The notes beneath the pieces are model-generated. The model was given only the letters and a program-made list of their open reading frames with translations. It searched no databases and was not told the DNA's origin. The position numbers and the translations under genes are program-made. Below, piece after piece: positions 35,177 to 44,771 of a stretch of DNA of 57,691 nt. How positions within the stretch are numbered: position 1 is the stretch's first letter; each line of letters begins with the position of its first letter. Origin of the DNA: Azoarcus sp. (GTDB lineage Bacteria > Pseudomonadota > Gammaproteobacteria > Burkholderiales > Rhodocyclaceae); contig JAUVVG010000027.1 in assembly GCA_030604735.1 (NCBI GenBank), forward strand, positions 1 through 57,691, in the 5' to 3' direction.

Positions 35177-38032
35177 TCACCCCGGCCGCGAGCCTTCCAG
35201 CGATCTCGCGGCGACACCCAGATCGCGCCAGTTGGCCGGATGACAGGTGAACAACAGGATCTGGTGGCGGGTGGCGGCGTCGAACAGGATCCGCTTCATC
35301 TGGGCGAGCCGCTCGGCATCGCTGTGGACCAGCGCATCGTCCAGGATGATCAGCGTCGGACGGCCGGCCTCGGCCAGCAGGTCGGCATAGGCGAGGCGGC
35401 TGATCACCCCCATCTGTTCCCGGGCACCGAAGCTCAAGGCCTCGAAGCGGCCGGTCTCGGCGCCGTGCGCGGCCGGGCGGGTCAGTGGGCCGGGGGTCAG
35501 GTTTTCGTCTATCTCCAGGCTTGCTTGCGGAAACAGCAATTGCAAATAGCGGTTGAGGTGCTTTTGCAAGGGCGCCTGTAGGCGCCGGGTCAGTGCCTGG
35601 CGCCGCTCGTCGAGCAATCGCAGCAGCAGATCCAACGCGGCGGCACGGCGTTGCAGCTCGTCTGCGCGGCGCGCGGCCTGGGCGTGGTCACGGACCAGGC
35701 CGGCCCGCTGCTCTTCGTCACCGGCCGCGCCTTCGGTCTGCAGCTCGACCTCCAGCCGCATCAGCTGCTCGCGACGTTCGGCATGCTGACGCTCGAGCTG
35801 CTCGGCGCTGTCGCGAAAACGCACCACATCCTGCTCCAGGATGTCCACCCGCGCATCGGCGAGGGCCGCGGTCAGGGTCTCGACCCGTGCTGCCAGCGAG
35901 GCCTGTTCGGCGCGCGTGTCGGTCAGCGCCTGGCCGATGGCCGCAACCCGCGCCGCCCGGTCCGGAGCCTCGAGCGAGACCCGCGCCGCCAAGTGTTCCC
36001 GCTCGGCTGCGAGCCGCACCGTGTTGGCCTTCTCGACCGCAAGCTGGGCGGCATGAAGGCTCTCGCGTGCCTGTTCCAGGCTGTGGCTGGCCGCCTGTTC
36101 CGCGGCTTCGGCCTCCGCAACGCCCGGTTCGAGTGCACCTGTTTCGATTGCGCCGTCCTCTCCGGTCTCGATCGGGTCCGGGCCACCGCTATCGATCGGC
36201 GCGCGTCCCGTCGGCATGCTCGCACCGGCTCGGACGTCACCGGGTCGGACGTCTTCGGCGCAGTCGACCTCACCGGCAAGGTCGCGCCGGACGGCTCCAC
36301 CCGAATCCATCACGACGGCGCGGTCGCGGTCTGCAACGGCCGACGCGACCTTATCGCCTCGCAACGAATCCAGCGCCCGCGCGACCTCGTCGTGGCGGGC
36401 CTGCAGCCGGGCCTCCTCGACGCGCAGCCGATCCAGCCCGTCCGGAGCCAGTGCGGCGAGCTCCGCCTCGGCCGCGCGCAGATCCTCCGCCAGGCGTTGA
36501 TGCACGATGACCCTCGCTTCGGCCTCGTCCAGCGAGGTCAGGCCCAGCCGTGCCAGCAACGCTCGCTGTGCGTCCGCCAGGTCCTCACAGCGCGCCCGCA
36601 GAGCCGGCAGATCGGCCCCTCCGGGCACGATGTCGATCTCGCCAAGGTCGGGCAGATGCAGGGTGGCCGCGTCTATCAGTTCACGAGCACCCTGGCCGGT
36701 GATCGTCGCGTCGCCGATCGCGAGACTGCTCCCCGGCGACAGACGATAGACCAGTCGGGTCGCCGCGGTCGCCTGCTGCAGGCGCAGATCGGCCAGGGCG
36801 CGATCCTGGGTCCGCAACCGGGTCAGGTCGGCTGCGGCAATCTCGGATGCGGCCAGCCGGCGTTCGAGCTCGGTCACTTTCTGCTGCGCCGCCTCGGCCC
36901 GCTCGCGCCGGGCGCGACAAGCCGCCAGCCCTTCACGACAGGACCCAGCTTCGCGCAGCAAGCCCTGGTGCAACTCGCGCTGACGTGCCGCCTTGAGCAC
37001 CCGGCGCGCCGACTCCCGGGTGTGGACCGCCTGTTCGTACCGGCTACGCCAGGCCTCGACCGGGGCGGCCGCGACGCGACAGGCCTGCTCGGCCTCGGCC
37101 AGTGCCGCCGCGCGCTGCTCGGCCAGCGCTTGCTCGCGGGCGAAAGCGTCGAACTGGTTGCGCAACAGTCCGATCCGGGCTTCGGCCTGGGTCCGCCGCT
37201 CGCGGGCACCATCCAGTTCGGTCTGCAGGCCGCGTGCCGTCGCCAAACGGGTCGCGGCTTCCCGTTCCTGGGAGCGAAACGCCAGCCACGGCTTCTCGGC
37301 CTCATCCGCCGCATGTGCCGCGCGAAGCCGGGCCAGCCCATCCACCCGCTCGCGATAACGCCCGATCCGCTCGTCCAGCGCCCGTATCGCCTCGGACAGC
37401 GTCGCCACCCGGTCGAGCGCCTCCTTGTAGGACCCGCGTGGCTTTCCGCCGGACTCGGTCAGCACGGCGTTGCGCAGGGTACGGACCTTGTCGAGAATCT
37501 CGTCACCGCCGCTCGCCGCCACCTCGCCAAGCGATTGTTCCAGCGCGTTGCGCAAATGATCGGTGGCATGCCCCACCGCTTCATGCAGCTCATGCGCGCT
37601 CCCCTGGCTGATCCACAGCAGGCCGGGGATGCCCCAGTGCTCGGCCTTGCTCGCACCGCGCCCGGCATGCTGGTAGCCGAGCAACTCGGCCAGCCGGTTC
37701 TCGGCCTCCTCACCGTCGAGCCGGTCCCGCCCGATCTCGAGCTCACAGCGCTTGCGGGCCAGAAAGGTCTTGACCAGGCGGCAGGGCTGCCCACCCAACT
37801 CGAACCCGATCTCGACGGTTGGGGCGGCCGCCGAATCGCCCCAAGGGCGCAAATCGTCCACGCTGCCGGAGCGATGGCGTTCGAAAAAAGCGGCCCGGAT
37901 CGCCGCGACCAGTGTGCTCTTGCCGGCTTCGTTCGGTCCGGTGAACAGATTGAGCCCGGGGGCGAGATCGCGCAGTTCGATCGGCTGGCGGAACTGGCGC
38001 AGCTGTTCGACCCGTATCCTGTTGAGCTTCAT
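35177..38032 (-). CDS. SbcC/YhaN-like Rad50-type ATPase without zinc hook
   Basis: A 951-residue SMC-like ATPase. The N-terminus has FTGPNEAGKSTLVAAIRAAF (Walker A) and the Q-loop region LLWISQGSAHEL. The C-terminus has LSFGAREQMGVISRL (signature) and LIILDDALVHSD (Walker B and D-loop). The middle is long heptad coiled coil (for example LRAAHAADEAEK and AEQRAAALAEAEQACR). No CxxC is visible at the coiled-coil tip, unlike SbcC or Rad50, so YhaN is the closer comparison. A low-complexity insert lies at about 36110-36345. It overlaps the nuclease gene by 4 bases (38029-38032), forming an Mre11-Rad50-like complex for processing DNA ends. Confidence 0.85.
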   Translation of the reverse strand: MKLNRIRVEQLRQFRQPIELRDLAPGLNLFTGPNEAGKSTLVAAIRAAFFERHRSGSVDDLRPWGDSAAAPTVEIGFELGGQPCRLVKTFLARKRCELEIGRDRLDGEEAENRLAELLGYQHAGRGASKAEHWGIPGLLWISQGSAHELHEAVGHATDHLRNALEQSLGEVAASGGDEILDKVRTLRNAVLTESGGKPRGSYKEALDRVATLSEAIRALDERIGRYRERVDGLARLRAAHAADEAEKPWLAFRSQEREAATRLATARGLQTELDGARERRTQAEARIGLLRNQFDAFAREQALAEQRAAALAEAEQACRVAAAPVEAWRSRYEQAVHTRESARRVLKAARQRELHQGLLREAGSCREGLAACRARRERAEAAQQKVTELERRLAASEIAAADLTRLRTQDRALADLRLQQATAATRLVYRLSPGSSLAIGDATITGQGARELIDAATLHLPDLGEIDIVPGGADLPALRARCEDLADAQRALLARLGLTSLDEAEARVIVHQRLAEDLRAAEAELAALAPDGLDRLRVEEARLQARHDEVARALDSLRGDKVASAVADRDRAVVMDSGGAVRRDLAGEVDCAEDVRPGDVRAGASMPTGRAPIDSGGPDPIETGEDGAIETGALEPGVAEAEAAEQAASHSLEQARESLHAAQLAVEKANTVRLAAEREHLAARVSLEAPDRAARVAAIGQALTDTRAEQASLAARVETLTAALADARVDILEQDVVRFRDSAEQLERQHAERREQLMRLEVELQTEGAAGDEEQRAGLVRDHAQAARRADELQRRAAALDLLLRLLDERRQALTRRLQAPLQKHLNRYLQLLFPQASLEIDENLTPGPLTRPAAHGAETGRFEALSFGAREQMGVISRLAYADLLAEAGRPTLIILDDALVHSDAERLAQMKRILFDAATRHQILLFTCHPANWRDLGVAARSLEGSRPG

Positions 38033-39192
38033 CGCGCCTCCGCGTCCGCATCCTTGCGTAAATCCGCGCCCGCGCCACCCCGACGCGCATCGAGCAGCCC
38101 GGCCAGCAACACCAGGGCCTCGCGCGCGGTCCCGGCGCGATCAGTATCGTCATCCTGCTGCAGCGCCCCGAGTTGCTCGATCACGTCACCGAGGTAGCCA
38201 TCGGCCGCCAGTCGCTCCAGGTCCTCGGGTGTCGGAGCGAGCTGCAAGCAGGACAAATCCGCCTCCAGGCTGCGCGTCCGGCCACGACTGCGGGCAATCG
38301 CCTCGGTGAGCCGTCGATGGACGGCCAGATCGCAGTGACCGCTGAGCGCAAGCTGCACCACATCGGCCGAACCCAGACCATCCAGCCGTTCGATCAGCGC
38401 GTCCACATCGGACGCGACCGCCAGCGCGGCGCTCGTAGACGACCAGCGATAGCGGCCGGTGACCACCGGCGTGACCCGCGGGACCTCCCCTGCACGGTCG
38501 ATCTCGACCAGCAGCGCCTGACCTGAGTCGTTGGCCCGGAAACGGTCGGTTTCCGGCGTCCCGGCATACCAGGTCCGGTCATCGATGCGGCGGGTACCAT
38601 GCCAGTCGCCCAGCGCGAGATAGTCCAGTCGCGCCGAATCGGCGCGCCCGGCCGCGATCGGGTTGGGTGCATCGATGTCCTCGGCCAGAATCCCGGTCAC
38701 GCTGCCATGGGCGAGACCGATCCGCAGCAGGCCGGCCGGCGTCTCGGCGCCATCGAACCAGTCGGTGAGATCCGCATGCGTATTGCGCTGGGTCAGCGGC
38801 GCCGGCAAGACCACCGTCGTGGCCGCCTCGAGCACGACCGGTTCCGCCGCCAGGCACACGGTCACGTTGCCGGGAATCGCGCCGAGCCGGGCCGCGCGCG
38901 TCCATACCGATTCGGCCAGCGCCGCGTCATGATTGCCCGGCATCAGCAGCCATGGCCCGGCGAACCCGGCCATGGCACTGAACAGCCGGAAGAGGGTCCG
39001 GTCGGCTACGGTCTGGGCATCGAACACGTCGCCGGCCACCAGCACCGCATCGACCGCCTGCACCGTGGCGAGCTGGGCCAGCCGCTCGACCACGGCGAAG
39101 CGCTCCTCGGCGAGCAGGGCCGCCTCGTCCGGCTCGAACTGGCCGAACTGTTTGCCGATCTGCCAATCGGCGCTGTGTAGGAATCGGGGCAT
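38029..39192 (-). CDS. SbcD/YhaO-like DNA exonuclease (Mre11 family)
   Basis: A 387-residue metallophosphoesterase-fold nuclease. ATG at 39192 starts MPRFLHSADWQIGKQFG; an upstream ATG at 39240 adds unrelated residues. Metal-binding motifs are HSADWQIG, LVAGDVFDAQ, LLMPGNHDAALAE, GLAHGS and ALGDWHG, all intact, so Mn2+-dependent exo/endonuclease activity is expected. The capping region and C-terminal tail bind the Rad50-like partner encoded directly downstream with a 4-base overlap. The pair is usually used to trim blocked or hairpin DNA ends. It is divergent from the SNF2-type helicase gene, with 89 bp between their starts. Confidence 0.88.
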   Translation of the reverse strand: MPRFLHSADWQIGKQFGQFEPDEAALLAEERFAVVERLAQLATVQAVDAVLVAGDVFDAQTVADRTLFRLFSAMAGFAGPWLLMPGNHDAALAESVWTRAARLGAIPGNVTVCLAAEPVVLEAATTVVLPAPLTQRNTHADLTDWFDGAETPAGLLRIGLAHGSVTGILAEDIDAPNPIAAGRADSARLDYLALGDWHGTRRIDDRTWYAGTPETDRFRANDSGQALLVEIDRAGEVPRVTPVVTGRYRWSSTSAALAVASDVDALIERLDGLGSADVVQLALSGHCDLAVHRRLTEAIARSRGRTRSLEADLSCLQLAPTPEDLERLAADGYLGDVIEQLGALQQDDDTDRAGTAREALVLLAGLLDARRGGAGADLRKDADAEAR

Positions 39193-39281
39193 CGCACACT
39201 CTAGGAATGACTCCGGGACGAAAGTCCGGCAGTGCGGCAATGCTAAGATTGCGCCCTCCCGCCTCCGCCGTTGAAGACGCC

Positions 39282-42200
39282 ATGCTACCCAAAACCGGGC
39301 TCGATTTTCTGATCGAAGATTATTTCGATCGGGGCACCATCGATCGCGGCCTGGCCTATGCCAAGCAGGGCCGGGCCACCCTGACCGACGTCGAAACCAG
39401 TCCGGATGGCAGCCTCTGCCTTACCGGCATTTGTTTTGGCAGCGGCCGGCGCAGTTATCACCCCAGCCTGTGGATCGATCTGGACGACAAGGGTTCGCCC
39501 TACCTTAGCGACTCGGTGTGCTCCTGCCCGGTCGGCCTGGACTGCAAGCATGTCGTGGCCCTGTTGGCGACCTTCGCCGACGAGATGCCCGCCGAATTCG
39601 CACGTCTGTTCGCCGCCTGTGCCCAGATAGACGATGCCGCGCCGGACGCCACCGACCAGACCCGGCGTTGGTTGAGTTTGTTCGATACCACTTCCGACGA
39701 CATGCGGGCCCGGCCCGCCCCGGACGCCGCCTGCCTGATCTACGAATTCGTTCCAGGCCAGCCGCCCCTGCTGCGCGCGGGCAAAAGCCGCCCGCTCAAG
39801 CGCGGCGGCATGGCCAAGCCGACCCGGTTTACCGTCCACCATTGGGAACTGGAAAGCCGCATCCGGCCCGATTTCATCGCCGGCGACGACGTGACCGTGC
39901 TGCAGCTCCTGCAGGCCCTCAGAACCGATCACCAGACTTACGGCCTGACCCTGGAGGCCACCCTGGTCGGCGAGAACGGCGCCCATCTGCTGATGGCGGC
40001 CGGCCGCACCGGGCGCCTGTATCTGGAAGACGAGCGGGGCCTCCCCTTGTCGGTGGGTGCGCCACACCCATTCAGGATCAAATGGCAAACCGACAGCGCC
40101 GGCCTGCAGCGTCTGGTCTTCGACTTGCCCCCGGAATGGCACATCCTGCCGACCTGGCCACCTCACTACTACGACCCGGTCCAGCGCAGCATAGGGGCTT
40201 TGCGCTCGCAGCTGCCCGAGCCGCTGTTCAAGAAGTTTCTGAAGGCGCCGCCGCTGAACGAGCAGGACGCCACGCTGGTGCGCGCCAGGCTGGAATCGCT
40301 GGCCAGTGAGCTCGGAGAGGAGGGCGCCGCGGCCCTGCCCTTGCCCGAGGCGGTATTGGCCGAAACCCCGGCGCACCCACCCAGCGCACGCCTGCGCCTG
40401 GGTGTGGGGCGATTCCGCCATGAAGCCTTGTCCAGCATCGACGAAACCTACCCCGTCGCCAACCTTTTCTTCGACTACAGCGAAGGGGTCACCGTGGTCG
40501 GCAGCGAACATCCCGACGCGATCGTGCGCTTCAAGCGCGATGGGGCCAGTTCGGCCTTGAAACGGGATCTCGCCCATGAGCGTACCCAGTGGGCCAGGCT
40601 GCAGGCGGTCGGGCTGGAAAGCTACCGCCGCCGCTTGCCCAGGTATAACCGCCTCGATCAGGCGGGCGACTGCCTGCTGGCCGCCCCGGCCGATGCGCGC
40701 GGCTGGATGCACTTGCTCAGCGAAGGCCTGGCCCGGCTCGAAGCAGATGGCATTCAGATCGAGTACGGCGAAGACTTTCCGTTCGAACTCACCCAGCCGG
40801 ACGACTGGTTCATCGATCTCGACGAGGAGGGGGCGCAGGCCGACGGCTGGTTCGACCTCGACCTCGGGGTCATCATCGATGGCGAACGGGTCAGCCTGGT
40901 GCCGCCGCTGCTTGCGCTGATGCGCGATCAGCCCCAGTTGCTGAACAGGCTCAACGCCTTGCCCGACCACGAAACCCTGCCAGTGCGCCTGGATGCGCGC
41001 CGGATTCTGCCGGTGCCGGTGGCCCGCCTGCGCACCTGGCTGCGTCCGCTGCTGGAGTTCCTGAACGACGACCGGCCCAGGTTGTCGCGTTACCAGGCGA
41101 CCGCGCTGGCCGATCTCGACGACCATCCGACCCGCTGGCTGGGCGGAGAAGGCCTGCGCGACCTGGGCAAACGGCTGCGCGACTTCACCGGCATCGCCGA
41201 GGCACTGCCTGCACCGGGTTTCAAGGCCAGCTTACGCCCTTACCAGCAAGCCGGCCTGAACTGGCTGCAGTTCCTGCGCAGCTACGATCTGGCCGGCATC
41301 CTGGCCGACGACATGGGCCTGGGCAAGACGGTACAGACCCTGGCCCACCTGCAACTGGAGAAAGGTTCGGGTCGGGCCGACCGGCCCAGCCTGGTCATCG
41401 CGCCGACCAGCCTGCTGCCCAACTGGCTGGCCGAAGCCGCCCAGTTCACACCGGACCTGAAGGTACTGACCCTGCACGGCCCGGACCGCGACCGGCATTT
41501 CGACACCATGGACGAGGTGGACCTGATCCTGACCACCTATCCGCTGCTGGTCCGGGATCGCGACACCCTGCTGGCGCGCGAATACCATGTGCTGGTGCTG
41601 GACGAAGCCCAGTTCATCAAAAACCCCAAGGCGCAGTCGCATCAGGTCGCGCGCAAACTCAAGGCACGCCACCGCCTGTCGCTGACCGGCACGCCGCTGG
41701 AAAACCACCTCGGCGAACTGTGGGCCCAGTTCGATTTCCTGATGCCCGGACTGCTGGGCGACCAGCGTCGCTTCGTCGAGGTCTTCCGCACCCCGATCGA
41801 GAAACAGGGCGACTCGGCGGCGCATTCACGCCTGCATGCGCGGGTCGCGCCCTTCATGCTGCGCCGAACCAAGGAACAAGTCCTCGCCGAGCTGCCGCCC
41901 AGCACCGAGATCGTGCGCTGGGTCGAACTGAGCGGCGCCCAGCGCGACCTGTACGAATCCTTGCGGGTCGCGTTCGACAAGAAGCTGCGGGCTACCCTGG
42001 CCACCCAGGGCGTCGGGCGCAGCCAGATCATGATCCTCGATGCGCTGCTCAAACTGCGTCAGGCCTGCTGCGACCCGCGCCTGGTCAAGCTCGACAGCGC
42101 CAGGAAGATCGGCACCCGCGGCATCGCCGAGTCGGCCAAGCTCACCGAATTGATGACGCTGATCGAGGAACTCATCGACGAAGGACGACGCATCCTGCTG

Positions 42201-42650
42201 TTCTCGCAATTCACCTCGATGCTCAGCCTGATCGAAACCGAACTCACCAAGCGTAAGTTCGCCTTCGCCAAGCTGACCGGCCAGACCCGGGATCGCGCCA
42301 CCCCGGTACAGGATTTCCAGTCCGGCAAGGTGCCGATCTTCATGATCAGCCTCAAGGCCGGCGGCACCGGCCTCAACCTGACCGCGGCCGACACGGTGAT
42401 CCACTACGACCCGTGGTGGAACCCGGCGGTCGAGGCACAGGCCACCGCCCGCGCCCACCGCATCGGGCAGGACACGCCGGTCTTCGTCTACAAGCTGCTG
42501 GGACGTGGCACGGTCGAGGAGAAGATCCTGGCACTGCAGACCCGCAAGCGCGGCCTCGCCGACCGCCTGCTCGAAAGCGGCCGCCAGGCCGAAGGCGGCC
42601 ACCTGATCACCGCCGAGGATCTGGACGTGCTGTTCGAACCCTTGGGCTGA
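39282..42650 (+). CDS. SNF2-family DEAD/DEAH helicase with N-terminal SWIM zinc finger
   Basis: A 1122-residue ATPase. ATG at 39282 is chosen because the SWIM family starts MLPKTGLDFLIEDYF; the earlier ATG at 39207 adds a non-conserved arginine-rich stretch. A SWIM zinc motif CSCPVGLDCKH (Cys80, Cys82, Cys88, His90) is followed by a long SNF2-associated middle region. The helicase core begins near residue 645 with LRPYQQAGLNWLQFL, DDMGLGKTVQTLA (Lys682), LVLDEAQFIKNP, and the second lobe with FSQFTSM, SLKAGGTGLNL and ARAHRIGQ. It should translocate on DNA and remodel protein-DNA complexes. The divergent SbcCD-like pair suggests a DNA-repair context. Confidence 0.92.
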   Translation: MLPKTGLDFLIEDYFDRGTIDRGLAYAKQGRATLTDVETSPDGSLCLTGICFGSGRRSYHPSLWIDLDDKGSPYLSDSVCSCPVGLDCKHVVALLATFADEMPAEFARLFAACAQIDDAAPDATDQTRRWLSLFDTTSDDMRARPAPDAACLIYEFVPGQPPLLRAGKSRPLKRGGMAKPTRFTVHHWELESRIRPDFIAGDDVTVLQLLQALRTDHQTYGLTLEATLVGENGAHLLMAAGRTGRLYLEDERGLPLSVGAPHPFRIKWQTDSAGLQRLVFDLPPEWHILPTWPPHYYDPVQRSIGALRSQLPEPLFKKFLKAPPLNEQDATLVRARLESLASELGEEGAAALPLPEAVLAETPAHPPSARLRLGVGRFRHEALSSIDETYPVANLFFDYSEGVTVVGSEHPDAIVRFKRDGASSALKRDLAHERTQWARLQAVGLESYRRRLPRYNRLDQAGDCLLAAPADARGWMHLLSEGLARLEADGIQIEYGEDFPFELTQPDDWFIDLDEEGAQADGWFDLDLGVIIDGERVSLVPPLLALMRDQPQLLNRLNALPDHETLPVRLDARRILPVPVARLRTWLRPLLEFLNDDRPRLSRYQATALADLDDHPTRWLGGEGLRDLGKRLRDFTGIAEALPAPGFKASLRPYQQAGLNWLQFLRSYDLAGILADDMGLGKTVQTLAHLQLEKGSGRADRPSLVIAPTSLLPNWLAEAAQFTPDLKVLTLHGPDRDRHFDTMDEVDLILTTYPLLVRDRDTLLAREYHVLVLDEAQFIKNPKAQSHQVARKLKARHRLSLTGTPLENHLGELWAQFDFLMPGLLGDQRRFVEVFRTPIEKQGDSAAHSRLHARVAPFMLRRTKEQVLAELPPSTEIVRWVELSGAQRDLYESLRVAFDKKLRATLATQGVGRSQIMILDALLKLRQACCDPRLVKLDSARKIGTRGIAESAKLTELMTLIEELIDEGRRILLFSQFTSMLSLIETELTKRKFAFAKLTGQTRDRATPVQDFQSGKVPIFMISLKAGGTGLNLTAADTVIHYDPWWNPAVEAQATARAHRIGQDTPVFVYKLLGRGTVEEKILALQTRKRGLADRLLESGRQAEGGHLITAEDLDVLFEPLG

Positions 42651-42657
42651 TCCGGGC

Positions 42658-43002
42658 ATGACCACTCGCCCCCGCGTCATTGCCGCCGCCTTTGTCACCC
42701 TGCTCTCGCTCGCGGGCTGTGGCGATCGCGTCCATGAGATCAGCCTCGCCGAGCTCGCGGCCAACCAACAGGCCTACGACGGCTTGCTGGTGCGCGCCCG
42801 CGGCACGGTCAAGGGTTTTCACGATCCGCGCCATTACTGGCTCGAAGACGAACACGTGAATCGAGTCGGCCTGATGCCACCGGAGCGGATCGCCCCCCAC
42901 CTCGGACGGGAGGTCGGCATCGTCGGGCGTTACAGCTTCGCCCAACACCGCGGACGCCGTATCCATATCATCGAGATCGAACCGTTCGATCCGATCCGCT
43001 GA
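42658..43002 (+). CDS. Small putative lipoprotein (possible OB-like fold)
   Basis: A 114-residue protein with an N-terminal signal MTTRPRVIAAAFVTLLSLAGC; the lipobox LAGC places the lipidated Cys at residue 21. The mature part (ISLAELAANQQAYDGLLVRARGT, HYWLEDE, VGIVGRYSF, RIHIIEIEP) alternates beta strands in a way that recalls small OB-fold nucleic-acid or ligand-binding domains, which is inference. It starts 7 bases after the SNF2 helicase and so is co-transcribed with it, an odd pairing for a surface protein. It converges with the AAA ATPase gene 13 bp away. Confidence 0.65.
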   Translation: MTTRPRVIAAAFVTLLSLAGCGDRVHEISLAELAANQQAYDGLLVRARGTVKGFHDPRHYWLEDEHVNRVGLMPPERIAPHLGREVGIVGRYSFAQHRGRRIHIIEIEPFDPIR

Positions 43003-43015
43003 ACCCGGATATGCG

Positions 43016-44560
43016 TCATTCCCCGGCAGTCGCCGACTTGCGCGAAGCCGGTGTCGCACGCTCCTGCGACCAGTTGCGCAAGGCCTTGATCTGTTCGGCC
43101 ATGGTGTGCGACAGCGGCACAATGCGCGAGGTACTCCAGATCACGTCGCGCTCGTTGAACGCACGCTGCTCCTGCCAGGCATGCACCACCGCGGCCTTGA
43201 TCGCCTGCTCGATCTCGGCGCCGCTCCACAGCTTGGTCACCACCGCCAGGGTGCGCAGGTTGAACTGCGCCGGGTCGGCGCCGACCGCGCGCAGGTGGAT
43301 CTCGATGATCCGGGCACGCTCCTCGTCGTTCGGCAGGTCGAGGAAGAAGAGCTGATCGAAGCGCCCCTTGCGGATCACCTCGGCCGGCAGTTTCTCGATC
43401 CGGTTTGCGGTCGCGACCACGAACACGCCGGCCGGTTTCTCCTGCATCCAGGTCAGGAAGCTCGAGAAGATGTTCGGGTTGTTGCCGCTGCGCTGGTCCG
43501 AATCGTAGCCGAAACTGTTCTCCATCTCGTCTATCCACAGCACCAGCGGCGAGATCTGTTCGGCCACCTGCAACGCATGGTCGAAAGCATACTCTGGCGA
43601 GCCGAAAGCGCCGGACAACACCAGGTTCATGTCCAGGCGCACCAGCGGCAAGCGCCAGGCGCTCGCGATCACCTTGGCCGCCATGCTCTTGCCGCAACCG
43701 CTGACCCCCATGAACAACACCCCGGACGGCATCGGCACGTTGGCCGCGACCTCTTCGCCGGTGAAGAAGGCACGCCGGCTCAGCACCCAGTCCTTGAGGT
43801 TCTCCAGGCCACCGACCTGGTCGATGTCCACCGTGTTCGGGATGAACTTGAGGCTGGCCTCGCGCATCAGCGCCGCGGCCTTCTCCTCGCGCACCTCGCC
43901 GAGCGCGACCTCGACCTCGAGCTTGTGTTCGGCCACCAGGCGCCGCATCAGGTGTCGCACCTCGTTCAGCATCAGGCCCTTCATCGCCCCGGCGAGTTGC
44001 CCACACCAGGTCTCGCTCGGCGCGTGCTCCGACCCCATGCCCGCGGCCAGGCGCGACAGTTCCGAGCGGATCTCGTCCTCGTCCGGCGCACCCAGCTCGA
44101 CCGTGAAGAGCTGACGGGACAGCGAATCCGGGATCAGCAACTCGGTACAGGACAGGAACACACAGGACTTGCTGCCCAGCAGACGCTGGTACAGGTCGCG
44201 CAGGCCACGGACCCGGTCGGGTCGACTGGCCAGCAGCAAGGGGAAGTCCTTGAGCAGGTAGAAGCGCGCCTCGTCCTGTTCGGCGATCCGGCGCAGCGCC
44301 TCCAGCGGATCGGTCACCGCAGCCTGGCCCGTGTTCAGGCTATCCGCACCTTCTCCCGTGAAGCCACCGGTCACCGACCACACCACCACCGGCCGCGCCT
44401 CGCCGAACCAGGACTCGGCGATCCGGTTCAGCATCCGCTCCAGCCGATCCTCCTCGTGACAACGGACGTAGACCAGCGGATAGCCACCCGCGAGCCCCTT
44501 GCCGATCCGGACCTGCGCCGGATGGGCGCGGCCGGCGTGGGTCACCGATGCGTTTTCCAT
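43016..44560 (-). CDS. AAA-family ATPase of the ycf46 type
   Basis: A 514-residue protein starting MENASVTHAGRAHP, with AAGGAAGAG about 6 bases upstream; a start at 44599 lacks this. A variable N-terminal ATPase-like half (1-240) is followed by a canonical AAA domain: GVSGCGKSMAAKVIA with Walker Lys291, LWIDEMENSFGYDS for Walker B, VVATANRIEKLP, and sensor/arginine-finger region RKGRFDQLFFLDLP. This arrangement matches the chloroplast/cyanobacterial ycf46 and bacterial homologues, implicated elsewhere in carbon-uptake control, though the role here is unknown. A general remodelling AAA is the alternative. Confidence 0.85.
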   Translation of the reverse strand: MENASVTHAGRAHPAQVRIGKGLAGGYPLVYVRCHEEDRLERMLNRIAESWFGEARPVVVWSVTGGFTGEGADSLNTGQAAVTDPLEALRRIAEQDEARFYLLKDFPLLLASRPDRVRGLRDLYQRLLGSKSCVFLSCTELLIPDSLSRQLFTVELGAPDEDEIRSELSRLAAGMGSEHAPSETWCGQLAGAMKGLMLNEVRHLMRRLVAEHKLEVEVALGEVREEKAAALMREASLKFIPNTVDIDQVGGLENLKDWVLSRRAFFTGEEVAANVPMPSGVLFMGVSGCGKSMAAKVIASAWRLPLVRLDMNLVLSGAFGSPEYAFDHALQVAEQISPLVLWIDEMENSFGYDSDQRSGNNPNIFSSFLTWMQEKPAGVFVVATANRIEKLPAEVIRKGRFDQLFFLDLPNDEERARIIEIHLRAVGADPAQFNLRTLAVVTKLWSGAEIEQAIKAAVVHAWQEQRAFNERDVIWSTSRIVPLSHTMAEQIKALRNWSQERATPASRKSATAGE

Positions 44561-44771
44561 AAGCTCTTCCTTACCGACTCCCCGACCATCGCCTGCCACG
44601 GGCCGGAATGCCCGTGGATGATCGCATTATTCAGCATAATCCCTCGCGGGATCCCGTCACCGTGCCATCGCGACCTGCGACCGATCCCGCGCCCTGTCTC
44701 CGCAGCGTTCGGGGCCTTTCATATCGGCGACGAAAGGCTATATTTGCCCTATCTCGCCTCGATGTGTCGAC

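Noticed and set aside
35651-38197. Long plus-strand frame opposite the SbcC/YhaN-like gene
   Set aside because: Composition is Arg/Gln/Gly-rich without any motif, and the minus strand holds a clear Rad50-type ATPase.
39285-41126. Long minus-strand frame inside the SNF2 helicase gene
   Set aside because: No domain is visible and the plus-strand gene has clear SWIM motifs; it is a shadow frame.
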